Below, piece after piece: positions 22,457 to 36,800 of a DNA stretch of 64,000 nucleotides. The translations under genes were made by a program, and so were the position numbers. Position 1 is the stretch's first letter; each line of letters begins with the position of its first letter. The notes below the pieces were generated by a model, which saw only the letters and a list, made by a program, of their open reading frames with translations, did not search any database and had not been told where the DNA came from. The DNA comes from Cruorifilaria tuberocauda (lineage: Eukaryota; Nematoda; Chromadorea; Rhabditida; Onchocercidae): NCBI GenBank assembly GCA_013365365.1, contig JABVXU010000026.1:269491-333490 (forward strand), in the 5' to 3' direction.

Positions 22457-24635
22457 CACAATTTTGAATGAATTTTACAAGTAAAATATATCGCTCCACA
22501 TATTTCGCACTGAATACCAAAGGGAAAGTCGAACTCGCTAATTCGAAACCCTTCTATTCCTGCATTTGATAAAACAATTAATCTAATCCTTATTCATTTC
22601 TGGAATAAAAAAAATTGCTCGTGCAAAATCTAGCGGCAACATTCTTTATAATATTCCATTTTAAAAATATTTGAATTATTGAAATTCACAAAAAACGAAT
22701 GAGCACTGCACTTATAACAAATGTTTCTTACTTTATTTGAAAACAATATTTATTAGAAATCGACTCACAAGATATTAAGAATTGAATAAATATGGATAAT
22801 CGGAAATATTCAATTAAATTTTACAACATACATTCTACTCTTCTCTTTTTTCATAAGCAACAAGCTCTGATAATCAGTGTCACATTAATGTGATGATATT
22901 TAATTTGTTACAATGAGAAAAATATGTAATATTTATATCATGTAGCAAATATTTTCATTTTTTCTGAAAGCCACGCATGATATTAACTTTTCAAATGTTA
23001 AAATTTCAAATGGAACAAAATTATATGCAAGTAATACGAATGTAAAAATAGAAATTTCTTTCACTTCCAAAATTATTCAAAAAATTACACGTCACTTCAT
23101 GAATACTTCTTTTTGCTTTCCTTTTATTTAACACAACACTATTAAATGTAAATTAATTGTCGGAAAAAGTTCAGTCAGCTTCTAAAATTCATGGCTGAAA
23201 GAGAAATGTACATTCCAATCATACATATAAAATTTTTCCAATCTGTTTTCGTAATTGTTAATGTGCAGTAATAATGATTACATTGCATCAGAAAAAATGA
23301 ACGTAAGAAACCGTATGGAAGATGAATTATACATCGGCTAATACCCATTATCAAAAATCTCGATAAACAATAACATTTTGAAAAACAAGAATACATATCA
23401 TTTCAGAAATTAAAAAGGGACAAAAACTATTAAATCTAATTTGAAATCTTGCTATTCAAATTATAAAACGATTCAGTAGTTTAATCAACAATTAACTAAT
23501 CACTTAATTTAATAAATATAATTCCAATTAATATGACGTGATGAGTATCATCAAGATACTGAAAGATTTTTATCTCACAAGGAGGAAGATAATTATTCTA
23601 TCAGCAAATTCCGTTAAAATACTCAGATATATAAAACAAAAAAACTTTTCTGGTTTTTTTAAACTCCATCCATGATCTTTAATAACCATCTAATACAATA
23701 AATAGGAGAAAAGAATGAAAATGAAAATCTCCCCTACTGCTATATCTAATATTGAAGAATATTAAAATGAAAAATTTTAGATTTGTTGGCAGAATACTCT
23801 TCCTGAATGAAAATTTTGAATTCACAATAAATAAACAGTAGATAAACAAATCATCACGACCAAAATTGACAAGGCGTTTGATTAATTTCAGATTTGATAA
23901 GTTTCTGATAAGGTTAAACTGAAATGAACAGAATAAAAACTGAGATTGTCTTTTAGGCTTAGACTGGTAAGTAAGTCTTTTCTTGAGATTATAATGTTTC
24001 AAACATTTTTAGTAAAGTTCCAAACTCCTCGAAGTTTTATTTACAACAAAGAGAAGTAAATTTGATGCCCAAAAATTAAAAATCAAGACGTCACTCCAAC
24101 GTATGTCTGACATTTCACAAAGCACCCGTTAATCAGATCTTTGCTCTTTACCAATAAGCAGCTTAATACCTCTAAAACTATGAACATGGAGTATGAGATC
24201 ACAGATACCATTTAACAAACTAGTTCAACGTATAAATAAACTTTTTTTGTGATAACATACTATATCTTCTAGAAAGCTTCATTTGAATTTAAAAACGAAT
24301 AGAACAACATAGCGACGCTGAAATATCAAAATATAAGACAAATGAAGTGATGTTGTGAGAAATGAATGTAATAGTAAAGTAACTCTTTTTAGATTCAAAT
24401 TCAAAAGCAAAACATTCACGTTTTTATTATTAACGAATTGGTATATGTAATTTGTGGTGAAAACTATCTCATTTTATGTAGGTATCAACAGAATTTACTG
24501 TTAACAAAATTCGCTTCTCACATTTCTAAAATTATAAACTAAAATAAATACTAACGACTTTACAGCGAATAAATGATGCAAATAAAAGTCATTTTGCTAG
24601 GGGAAATGTCGATTTGTCCACATCACTCTGAATTT
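22457..24635. other. Intergenic, no gene seen
   Basis: 2.2 kb between the start of the XLF-like gene and the stop of the lipid-transfer gene. Very AT-rich. An open frame on the minus strand at 23679-24002 is dominated by F, I, L, K, N and S and shows no splice support, so I take it as chance. Confidence 0.5.
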
Positions 24636-26846
24636 TTATGGCATCATCCCGCGTACAGGTCCATTTATTCTGGCTTCTTCTAATTCCTTTTGCGCTTTAT
24701 CTTCGATTTCACGAATGTCGGCCATTGTTAAACCATACCAATTATCCAACCAGCAAAACACTTCACGATGAAATTTCGTAAATAGGCGCGGATACTGCTT
24801 AAAATGCACTTGAAATGTTTTACAATCGAAAACCTAACTTAGAAAGAAAAGACTCTTTCATCATACTTCTTGAAGCAATAAGAATTCCATCTATTACTGA
24901 TTTAAAATAATCCTTACAAGGAAACACAGAACTTACATGATGTGCGTAATTTTCGACTATTTTCGTTAAACCAAACCACTTAAAGTGCACCTTCACCAAT
25001 TTATATGCGCACATCACCGGTTCCATTGTTTCTTTCCAGTTCCCTATCAAAGGACCACGTCCTGTTTTTACACTTTTGAACTTAGATGGTGTTGTTTCCA
25101 ATCTGATGTCCTGCAAGTGTTTTATTGAAGTATTCTTTCTATATCAAGAAAAAAATCTGCAAAATCCACTTTTCGTTGTCTTCCAACAAATAAACTAATG
25201 TAACGGATGTAAGCCAAAAAATACATTAATTTTGGTTTTTTTAAATCAGGATAAACAAGTATTTTATAGTCGTCATTATATACAATTTAGAAATTAAAAA
25301 TTTATACGAGTTGGAAACATACTTACATTAGTAGTCAAATATGAGGAGTCATTAGCAATGTCAAGATTAATCACTTCACGTTTAGCAAGATCTTCTGGAC
25401 TTAAATTATGCGCATTCTGTGTGGTTCCTCGATCTGGCAAGTGGATTGTTTCAATATGGATGAAAAAATCATCCCTCATATAATCAGGATTCTGGAACAT
25501 CAAAATATTTTGTGATTTCCTAAATGAAAGTTTTGAAATCAATTGACTAAAAGTAACCAATGAATGAAAAACTTTCGAATCACATTCCTGATTACCTGCA
25601 GTTTGTGTTTCTTTAATAAGAAGTGTAAAATCTGATTATTCTTAGTCCGAAAATGAGTACTGTAAGAAATTTCTATAGGAACTTAAACATAAGAAAAAGT
25701 AACGTACCATTATATTAAGTATATAAAGCACTACACGGGCAAGTTCCTATCTTTCAACAGCTGTATATTGTAAAGTATTCATAATAGATGTCAACAGCAA
25801 CTCAACCTACTGCTCCTATGAGAAAACTGTATTTGCAAGGATGCTTTGGAACCTCGTACAACTCGAGCTCAGCGAACATATCTATACTATCTGGAATATG
25901 ATAAGCTGTAAATTGCTTTAACCAACCGTCAGAATCGTTTTACAGTAAGGATAAGCATTCCACGCTTCTTCGTGTATCGCTAAAGAACCTTTAGGTGCAC
26001 ATGTTCGCACTATCGTCGGTACTTTCCTAAAAATTGTTGCTGCAAAATTGCTGTAAATTGCTGTACAATGTAAAATAGATTTAACGAGTAAATAAAACAA
26101 ACTAAATAATCAAACTATTCCACAATAAGAAATCCTATAATAATTAATTCTATAAATTCTGCAAATTCTATAAATTCTATAATATTCTATAAATTCTATG
26201 ATATGAAGTAAGACTATTCTATAGAAGAACATAAAATTTGAACTTCATTCTAAAATTGAAGATTCTAAGGCATATTCATTATTTGTAACCAACAGTCATA
26301 ATTATATCTTGCAAAAGAATGCAGTTTGTATACTCATTTCAGTAAATATATACTAAGTGCTTTTGTAAAAAGGATCCATACAGATCTGACTAGTATTTAT
26401 TTAAGCAACAAGACATACGTTTGCAAATGATATATTTTATGAGTGTATTGACCACATGAGTAACGTCCGTCAAGTAATGGATAATTTTTAAATGGCTCAT
26501 TTTTCAAAATTTCGACGCCTTCACCACCACCTGTTTCAGCTTTCGATGCTTCGGCAACCGACCAAAGTTGACCAACCTGATACTCTTCGACTGTCATTGG
26601 TAGAACTAATCGACTATAAAAAAACACGAAATACTTCTTCCATATAATTTTCATTAAATATATTTCAACAAAAATTTGAAATAATATTTTTTTGTTTTGC
26701 CGATAATTTCGTTAATCAAACATTTCGGTAAAAGCAGTCAATCCCACTTCACATATGGTTTCGAAATTAAATTTGTTAGTGAAATATACTTAAACTAATT
26801 AATAGTTGAGTAGCTAAAACTAAACTTACTATTCTTTCACGATCAT
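24636..26846 (-). CDS. Class I phosphatidylinositol transfer protein (PITP alpha/beta type)
   Basis: Cytosolic carrier that exchanges phosphatidylinositol and phosphatidylcholine between membranes. Coding order: 26830-26846, 26419-26613, 25927-26026, 25327-25491, 24937-25110 and 24636-24794; 269 residues (human PITPalpha about 270). The protein starts [20 protein letters not shown] (human [21 protein letters not shown]) and continues [86 protein letters not shown] and [16 protein letters not shown], all close to human. A short insertion ([11 protein letters not shown]) precedes GQYTH. The first coding exon is only 17 nt. The last acceptor reads AAGCAG, so the alternative start 24797 would add one Gln. 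The gene is essentially certain. Confidence 0.95.
26145..26200. repeat. Short tandem repeat of AATTCTAT units
   Basis: Five or six imperfect copies of the unit (T)AAATTCTAT within the intron 26027-26418 of the PITP gene. Confidence 0.75.
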
Positions 26847-28792
26847 GTCGCCACTGTTTTTATCAAAACACCGATAACGAACGCTATCGAATCAGTGCTA
26901 AAATGTTTCATGAAAAATGGAAAATGTTATCAAATAACGAATCACAGCTCACTTTAACTTTAATATTTCTGATATAAAGGTAATCACATTTCAAAGATGA
27001 AAGAAATATTAATTTCCTCAATATAACATAAAGAAATTACCAAAAACAAATTCTGAAACACAAAAAGTAAAAATGAATACAATATAATTAAATGCATTTT
27101 AGTTACTTATACAATTTTTTGCAAAAATTTTTATCCAACAAAAATTAGTTCTAATTTCAAAATTAGCCTAAGTCCATCCAACAAACTAGCAACTTTCATC
27201 TTTAATTTTTATTGAACAAGTAACAATTTCCTACTGACTAACTTTCAGCATAAATTTTCATTTGAGAGAAAAATGGAAGAAAAGGCAAAGTAATGAGAAG
27301 AAAGTTTGTTTTTTAGTTTTCTTACAGTAATGACGACAAAATATAACAATGCCCTTTCGATCGACCTTTTGAAAAAACTTTGGCAAAGAGATGTATCGAT
27401 CGAGTTGACGTAGCATTCGGGAAATGGTTGGTTAGCTGGGATGGAAGCGCAGATGACACAATTACTCTTCTTTCGAGAAGCAAACAAATCTTATTGGAGC
27501 AAGTAAACTTTCATTAACAAATGTATCGAAATTAGAGGAGAAGTGAAGATGGAAACAGAAAAGTGCTTTTGATAAACTATAAAAGGAGTAGATAGGTCGA
27601 GAATGATAAATTCATTCAGAGTGAGGTAGATAACAAGCAAAGTGATAAGAATAAAAGCGACCGATGATTTATTGATTTTTGCAGATTGAACTAATTCAGT
27701 GACAGTGAGTAAATGAAGACGAAATAATTGGTTATCCATGATTGTTGACCGATAACGTTCTTGCTTTAGGCAATGATATACACAATGATAATGCAATGAC
27801 TTGTTGTTATGTAAAGAGAAGATAGGTATGTTAATGTCGTTGTTCCATCTGAAGTTTACGAGAAGCGGCAATTTAAACGTGTGGTTTGTTGAGTGAAAGT
27901 ATGAATGCCGTATTGATCGACCGGTTAGTTTTCTGCTTGAACTAATCGAAATTTTCCTCAAATATTTCTCAATTATTTCCCACCCTTCATAAAGAATAGT
28001 AACGACAATTCACTTTGAGATATATTTAAATTGTAATACTTACTTTTATCATTAATTAGAATGTAGGAAGGTTAGAATTAGTATATGTAGCGAAATGCGC
28101 TTAATCTAGTTGATAATTTATACCTTATTATTTATGTAATTTATAAGCTTATTCAGATAACTTGATAAAATAAAAATCATTTTAGTAATTGATTTTCTAT
28201 CGAATACAATAATTACAGAATGAGAGACATGAAAAAATAGCATTTACATTATTTCATTTGCATCTCATTATGATAATTTTATTCTGAATTCTAAAAACAA
28301 TTTAACAAAATTAGGAATTTCGAATGAATGTGTGAAATATGCAAAATGCTAAGAAATGATGCATTTGGTGGTTAACTTTCTCAAATTAATTCAAAAATTA
28401 CCATTTTGAATAATATGAATAGTTTATCTCATAATTTATTTAAAAATATCACTGTCATTTCATTAGGAAAGCGTAATTCGATCATATTCAGTTTTGCATA
28501 TTGCATAACTCCCACCCATCTGATAGTAGGGAGTTAAAATTTTCATAACAGACAAAAATTAATGCAATTTCAAATAGATGAAGAGAGGGAAAGTGTAATT
28601 TGCATTCTTTAAGAGGCCTTTAAATGGGGATGCCTTAAATAATGCCACTCATTTCATACCTAAGACGTCTTACTTTACTGGTGATCTCTCGAGAATGGAA
28701 CACTGACTGAGAGTAAGGGGAATCGATTTATTGGAATTTGCTGGAGCAGTCGATAGATCCCTGGAAAGTAGCAGGGTTGTTGATTGTAACAA
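26847..28792. other. Intergenic between divergent genes
   Basis: Upstream region of both the PITP gene (-) and the RS-rich gene (+). A 156-codon minus-strand open frame (27491-27961) starts without ATG, is rich in I, H, Y and S, and lacks splice support; I do not call it. The last 150 bp before 28793 are less AT-rich and probably hold the RS gene promoter and 5' UTR. Confidence 0.4.
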
Positions 28793-29317
28793 ATGCCGTA
28801 TCGACGTTCGCGATCACGTTCAAGAGGACCTAGAAGTCGTTCTCGTGCTTCGCGTCAGGGTGCAATATCTCTTTCATTGGTACCCTTAAGGCGCCCTCGA
28901 CGATCACTCTCACGTTCACGATCACTTTTGGGTTATGATTTGCTAAGACTATTAACAAGCAGAGGGCGCAGACGGTTAAGATCAAGATCGCGGCGGAGCT
29001 TGTATGGAAGATCAAGGCCACGTCGTCGCCGTTCAAACGTCCGTCGTGGCCGTCGCCGATCCACGTCACGCCGCCGTTCACAATCTCGTCGCCGTGTTCT
29101 TCCTCGACGTCGACGTCTTTCTCGTTCACGTCGTCTTTCTCGTTCTCGCTCCGGTTCACGGATATACCGTTATCGGTAAAAATAATATTTATAGTTATTA
29201 ATGATTTGGATTGCAAAGATTTTAAAGTTAATTTTAAAGTTGAAGACACAACATATATGAATGGCCACATGACGAGTCGAACTTGCTAATTGCAGGGTAC
29301 GTCGACGACTGCGATGA
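28793..29317 (+). CDS. Small RS-dipeptide / arginine-rich protein
   Basis: Two exons, 28793-29175 and 29296-29317; the junction restores frame and the product is 134 residues. It starts MPYRRSRSRSRGPRSRSRAS and is almost wholly RS, RRR and RSRSR tracts with a short hydrophobic interruption (about residues 28-64). It ends YRVRRRLR. No RRM or other folded domain is visible, so it is not a standard SR splicing factor. Arg is encoded largely by CGT/CGA/CGC, making this the most GC-rich stretch of the neighbourhood. Possible roles are a splicing-associated RS protein or a sperm-type basic nuclear (protamine-like) protein; neither can be decided from sequence. An AATAAA lies at about 29478-29484. 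The minus-strand and other-frame openings over it are shadows caused by the repeated codons. Confidence 0.72.
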
Positions 29318-32300
29318 ACGTGCAACTGATGTCAGTGGAAAGGTCGTTAGGAGAAGAACAAGAAAAGTCTGGCTGTCAAAACCAACTTAATGGAAACTAA
29401 AATAAGTGATATAAAACGTGAAAATCATTTAAAATATGCAAGATCGACTTGTAATACTGCATTATCAATTCTGAAATGAATAAATACTAACATAAGTAAA
29501 TAAATCTTTCTTTGATTTCGAAAAAGTTCTCATTGAAATTTAATTAAAAGAAAAATCACCCCAAACTCTTTAGTTTGTCACAAACGCTTGATTGTAAAAA
29601 ACTTTCGGGAATTTACAAAAGTATTTAGTGGTTTTTAATGGATCACTGGGAATCGTTACGAGAGAGTAGTTCTGCACTATTGAGTTCTTTTTTTAATACT
29701 TGGAAGCATATGCTCTTGAACCTTCAACAATGAACTTCCAGCAGTTTTGTTGAAATTTACTCAGATTTCTTGAAGTTGTTATTGGTATGGATGGATCACT
29801 AGCTCAGTGCTTGAAAAATTTTGCTATTTGGGACAAAGCTTAGCAATATGCATGTAGTCAAGTGATTTTAATTTCAAATTATAATTTATTTGTATCACTA
29901 TGGCACATTTAAAAATTGAAATTGTCACTATCAGCAATCATTAGAAACCCAAAAAATTTAGCAATGAAAAGAAAAAAGTCAATATAATACCGCATAATAA
30001 AGCATGGAAGTTAGGTTTCATCACCATATATTCCATCATAAATGGTATTTTATCAAAGATAACTCTAATATTAGAGCCATAAAGAAGAAAAATAAATAAT
30101 AATATGTCAATAGAAATTATAAAACTTATCTTAAAAGCTTTGGGATGGAGTGGAAAGTGATTTGAGAAGGAAAAAAAAATAATTGTTGGAAAAAAAACGA
30201 TTCTAGTAAGCCAGCTGTTTTCGTACTATTTCCTAACCAGCGCTGTTTATTTTCTTTCTATCTTTATTCTTGTCTCCTCTCGAAAATCTTGTAATACGGG
30301 GGAAACATTTTTCTTTTTTCTTCTGAAAGTTACCACTAATACTTTAATTCTGAAAATACTGGAATGTCATTAACACTTACAGCAATGTTTGAACTGAAAT
30401 TTTAAAGCATTTTTCAGGCAAAAATGTGAATATTCGAATTGGTTAATGAAAAGGAAAATGCACTCTTTTTTCATGATTTTAAAATGATTTCAAAATGTTT
30501 TATTCTCTCAGAATTCATTTGTTCTTCCTTTTTCCATTTAAACCCTTCAGTTTTAATTGCAATGTTAATTCAGAGGTGATTTCCACTCGACTTCACTTTA
30601 ATTTCCATTCATTTAAATTTTCAGCAAAATTTCTATTTACTTAAGTTCCTACTCAAATTCCTAGTAAAATTTACTTATCTCAATTTTCACCGAAATTTTC
30701 AGTGAGATGTGAAATTAAGGAAAGTATGAAAAGATAAATAAAAATGTGAAAGCAAAATGAATAAAATACATAATTCTATTCCAATCATAAAACGGTGGGC
30801 ATCGATCGGGACTCTTTCGATTTACCCATCAGAAATCTCTATTGAATATTTCGTGTGAAGAAACACTGTAAGCGGTGTTGGACATCAAATCTAAAAGCGC
30901 TTTTTCCTGAATAATAACTAATGTGAACAAAAATAATCAATCGGAAAACATATAGATGAAATTCATTTATCAAAAAACAAATCTATAATCTCTCTCTCTT
31001 TCTCTTCAGAGAACAGAAGTAAAAAACAATACTCAGGTCAAAAGGTTAAGACTATTACTTTCTACTGTGGATAGCATAATGGTTATCATTAATGAGTAAA
31101 TAATATAATTAACTTATACTAATAATTTCCGCATTTCCGCATATTGTCATTTTAAAAGATTTTCAATCAAATTACTTTTGCATTATCACTTATCCGTAAA
31201 ATGAAACATATACTTTCATTTCAAGTTGGCCACATTTTTGATACATTTTATATGAATTCAAATTCTAAATTAAGAATAAAGTTAATTTGCTCTGGATTTA
31301 ATAAATAAAACGAAAGAATAACCATTTATATCAGTCGTATCGTTACTCTGATAAAAATAATTCATTTTTTTTACTTGTTTCTTCTTTATAATGGATTAGA
31401 ATCTAGCAAAATCTGAATATGAACGCAAGATATGCTAATTTAATTATGTATGATAACGAACACCAAAATATCATTTATTCAGGAAACAGCTTTTAATCAT
31501 TTCTAAGTTAAAAATTCATGACAGTTATGAATAATACCAATAAAGATATATTGAAATGTCTTTGGCTGCCACGAAATTTGATCTTTTCCGGTAATTCACT
31601 GAAATTTAGATGCGGACATCTGAATTTCGCCGAGAACTGAAAACAAACAAATGTGGGAATGATGAATTTACTGTACAATTAACAATTGAAAAGAAAAATT
31701 CGGCTTAACCGAAAAACTATTTCCGGCTATCCTCGCCAATTCTTCATCACTGTTCTTAGCTCTAAAAATGATTTGTAAAATCCTATGGCAAGAAGAATTT
31801 ATTCATCCTCTGTTGTAAACGTATAAATATATAATTTAACTTTATGTAATAATTGAACAAATAATGAGTACAATCCAATTAAGACAATCAATTAAAAATG
31901 ATTCCTGCTCAAAATGTTGTAATTGTCGGAAAACTCGCATATTTAAATTCCTCTCAACAATTATAGAATTTATTATATTTCACCATTTATCCATCACCAC
32001 TCAAATTCAATTCACTCAAAAGGGTAATCATCCAAAAATTACTCAAATCACACTCTTCAAGTAAAATCACCCTTTGACTGGTTGCTGTATCTTCTACTGA
32101 ATAAAGACAATATTTTGGTTCGTGCTAAACCCAAAAATCTCAATTCAAACTTCATCAACAACCCAAATTTTTGGTGCCCGAGCAACAACTCAACTCAAAT
32201 CAATCTCAAACTTCTCAACTTCCACAACAGTAATCTCTTAGATTTCAGAAAACTTTTTTTAAGATTTTCTTTAAATTTATAAGACGAATGATAAAAGAAC

Positions 32301-33814
32301 AAAGAATGTGCCAATTTCAACTTATTATTCAATGAATGAAATTAAAAGGATCCCTCATGTTGCACTTTATTAGAAATTTAATTTCAAAATATTTTATACA
32401 GCACTTCTTACTTTATATATTTAAAGTTCGTATCATATGAATATCGTTAACACAGCTGAAAAAGGCAGTAATTTACTGATAGCAATAAATCAGAGTGGGG
32501 TTAATTGTGAGCTTCCCATTACATATCAATTCATTCAATCTCTTAAAACGAGTAATAATTTATGGATATTTTACCTCCTAATAATGAGAACGAAATCACA
32601 ACAAAAATCAACAATTTTCCAACAGCGCTAATGGTCATCTTTGAAAACTTTAAACTTCCATCCATGGAAATTGTAAATTTTAATCTCAAGCATACAAATA
32701 TTATACAATTAAGATTTCTCTTTTCCTTTAGCTTGCCGTCTTTTAGCACTTAATGAAATTGTCCGAAACAAATGTAATTTATTTTTCTCTATAGGTAATA
32801 AACCTATAAATTTATTAAAGAACGATATAAAATGTGCTTCCATTACATTTTGCTCGATATAAGGGAGTTAGTTCGAAAAAGAGATAAAGTTCTTTAATTT
32901 TAATTTGAAACAAATAGAAATAGAAATCAAACAAATTTGGAATGATAAGCAGAAAGAAACTCACAACCGTAGAATAAAAATAAACTCAAAAATGAAATTG
33001 AATAGCAGTTTTGATCATACCAAAGAATTACATATTTCTTTTTTACAGTATATTTTAATTTAATATGATAGAATGCATCTAAAAATGATTGATAACAATC
33101 AATAATTTCAATTGGATCTCAAATCACAGATAAATAAAATAAAAAATAAAACACGATCCAAACTGAATAAAACTTCAGTATGTTAACATGCAAAACCAAC
33201 TGCTGTTTTTAATTCTTCAATATATTACGAAGTTTTTTTCTTAAAAGCTTTGAAGTATATAAAATATACTTCAGAATATCCGAAAATTTTTAAAATGATT
33301 AAAAATTAAAAGGCACAAAATGTCGAAGCACAGAGTATTTAAATTGAGTATTAAATCAACATGCACTATTTTTTTCTCAGATATTTCCTAAATAACTCGC
33401 TTTCTTTCATCATTTTATATTTCTGCTAGAATAAATAATGCAAATGAATGCAATTTTAATATAATTAAAGTGTGGAAATAATAAAAGTTTATTGCCGTCC
33501 CTATCTTTTCTTCCGATGTTTGAAAATTTTATGAGCCATAAATTATGGCTTCTGATATTTCCATGTCCAATTTAGAAAAAGAAGATAGCTCTCGCTATAA
33601 AATTTAGAAAAAAATTTACTCAGGTTAACTATTCAAAATCTTCTGCTTCAAACTCAAATAAATGAAAAAAGAAAAAATCATAACAAATTCATTCCACGAC
33701 AATTTGTGGCTGCCTATACTGTGTTGCATAAGTTATTAGGTTAAAGTTCGAAAGGAGTTTCACGTAAAATAAGGATAATTAATGAGATTTGATTGTTCGT
33801 TATAACTTCCAAAT
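29318..33814. other. 4.5 kb intergenic region, no gene seen
   Basis: AT-rich DNA with short Asn, Ile, Phe and Lys-rich openings (such as 31864-32753 on the + strand) that lack donor/acceptor support and protein-like composition. T and A runs are frequent. It includes the 3' flank of both neighbours. Confidence 0.5.
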
Positions 33815-36800
33815 CTATAAATCAGATTCATCGTCATCAGTAATGTCGCACTCACAAAAACCCGATTCCTTTTCTACTCGTGGCGCTGTTAAGTTAAGAA
33901 TTGATTCATTTTCGTCACTAGATTCGGAACGTCTCACCGAATTGATTATGCGCTTCGGGATTGGTGTTCGATCATCCTCAATATCCGCTATCACTTCATT
34001 GGTTTTACTTCTTGCGTCCATCGATTTAGGTCGCTTTTCTTCCTTATTCTTTGCCAAACTTGTTAATAGCAAAGTTCGAGCAGGGTAAATATTGTCAAAC
34101 AACTGCTGTTGAGAAAACTTTTGCTGGAATTAAAAATTTAGTGAGCAAATTTCTTAAAGTCCCAATTCTGGAAAAAAGATAATTCTTAAAATCATAATTC
34201 TGCAAGAGTTGGAAAATAATGATGGGCAGGTTTGGAATGTCCAGCAATTTATAATCTACCTTATTATTCAGTGACAATTGTAAGAACTTTTGGAGGAAGA
34301 GAGATTTTAAAAATAAGAAAAAAACCTTAAATCTAACAAAAACAATGTATTTCCATAAAATACTAAAGAAATTGTTCTAAAATAATGTATTTTCTGCCGG
34401 ATGTTCGAACATGTAAATCGAAGATTCTTATGCAATAAATTAATTTGATTAAATAAGTAATATTTATTAAAAGAATTAAAATATTAGTCTTAGTATATCA
34501 ATACTGAATCAGAAGTATGTGAATTAAGAAAAATGGAGGTAATTAAATAAAGGAGGTATTATCATCTCTGTAATGGAAACCTTCTTAGTTCTTGGAAAAG
34601 TTTTTTGTGAACCAAACGAGAAATCTTTTCCTGAAGCTCTATCATTTTGAAGCCTTAAAATTGTCGCCTGATGATTACCGGCATGATTGTAGCGAATCGT
34701 TGTACGCTTCGAATGAACTGAATCTAAAACCTGGAAGGCTCCTTTTTAATGACAACTCATTATTATCCCAAGAAAACAAGAAACATTTACAATACACATA
34801 AAATGGAAAATACGACGTTCTGCTCCTTTATATGAAACGCAAATAGGATAAATGGAAAAGAGAATTTAGAAAAAAAGAAAAAGTGCCAAAAGACTAGCAT
34901 ACTATTTCATACTAGAAAGGTTTCTCGAAACTTCTAAAGAAATCTCTAAAATATAAAAGTGCTGCCAGTAAAATGACTGAGTATAAAAAAAATCACTAAC
35001 TAAACAACTTCGATTATACTCCATAGGTAATGTGCAATCTGGCCAAATAATATGTTTTGAAGTGTCTTTGTACCGAAGTTTGATCATTGCATTAGTTTCA
35101 GAATCCAGTTTAAACAATCCTTTTGTTTTTCTAACCTGTAAATATAACTTTGGTTTCGAAAAGACGAGTAAAATTAGGCAAAACTAGGCATGAACTACTC
35201 ATTGAATAAGTTGAATTGAGTTGATATTCATTGAGTTCGTCGAGTTGAAATTACCCGGAAAAATTTGAAAAAAACATAACATTAATTTAATCAAACGAAA
35301 TCATTTTTAATCATATCATTTCTCATGTTTTCATCAAATTTTTATTAAATCCAACTCTTAATAGCATAATTTCATTTCAAGAATAAAAATAGGTGAGCGA
35401 AGAAGGAAAATAAGCTGCTGATAACAATGATGTCGTGATTGTTGATGGTTACTACACAATTCAATGAAGCAAACATTATCGCAGCATGTAGCTTAGCAGC
35501 TTTACTAAAGAAATAGAAAGATGAGAAGATGCACACTTTTGGCGAATTCCTTCGTAAACAGAATTAGCAGCTAACGAGTTAAACTTTCTAAGTTCCAAAA
35601 AGAGAAATTCAAATTATCCAACTTTCTGTTATACACTCTTTCCAGTGTTGTTTTTTGCCTTTACTTTTCCTTACATTTTAAAATAAAATATTTTTTTATT
35701 GGGACTGTCAAACTTTCTTCATTAAGATAATCGATTACTTTCGAAATGTCGCAAACTCAAATTAAACTCAAATTTTACACACATGCATCTTGTATTCATT
35801 CTCTTTTCGAAATTAATAATTTGATTAACAAATCATTCTATTTGACACATTCCTCGGTTAAGATATCGAACAAAGGTATAAATTATTTTTAGATTTACGG
35901 TGAATGGGAAAAATCAAAGGTATTTTTAGGAATGATGAAATTGCTGATGAAACTGTGAATTCATAGCTCACTTCATATTTTGAGCTTTTTCTAAAATACT
36001 TTAGGAAGCTGAATTTCTATCGTTTCGTTTGGATCTTGCCATAAAATGTCTTACGTACAATACGCTATATTTTGACATCCTCTCGGACAGTAACTGATAG
36101 AAGTACTGATTTATAAAAACTCAAAAACTTCAACTTTATAGCTTTCAGAAGATACAAATATCAAAAAATTCTATACTTGTTGCTTAAGCATCAATCAATC
36201 GTTACTGTAAATTCTATTTTTTTATAACAATTAAAATACAAAAAATTAAGGTCGTCTTATAATACTTCTTCTTACAGTAAATACTTAACATGCAAAAGCG
36301 ATGTTATCTCAAAACCTTGCACAAATATTGAATTGTAAAGTTATGCTTTGAATTTTGGATTTAGCGACAAAAAAAAGGATTAAAAAATGAGAATTGGAAA
36401 TGTTGTTGTCCAACAATTATAGCAGCAAATTAATGAATGGAGATATTGTATGTTTCAGAAACGGAACGTCTTGAAAAAACAAACAGAATCAATCTATCAC
36501 TTCTGAATAAGAAATTATTGTTCACTCAACAATATTTTTAGTATGCTAATCACTTAATCACTTCCTTTTCTATCTTCGATCCATTCCCAGATGCTTTAAA
36601 CACTCAAGTATGTGTCATTGAAATCACTATAATATTTTCATACAACCCTAAATTTAAAAATTTATGAAAATTTCGAAAATATTACTACCGAAAATTAAAA
36701 TTACTAAGATCAATTGTAACGTATTTCGAAAAAACAAAAATAAATAAATACAGTGATATTAAACAAAAAGATATTAAACAATACTCTAGGAACTACGATA

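Noticed and set aside
23679..24002. 107-codon minus-strand open frame
   Set aside because: Dominated by F, I, L, K, N and S, as expected from AT-rich noise; no splice support.
27491..27961. 156-codon minus-strand open frame
   Set aside because: It starts at TTG, is rich in H, Y, I, S and L, has no splice partner and is not recognisable. It could be chance in AT-rich DNA, although its length is notable.
28830..29270. 146-codon acidic open frame on the minus strand
   Set aside because: Mirror image of the RS repeat codons; the + strand frame has the ATG, the RS pattern and the in-phase intron.
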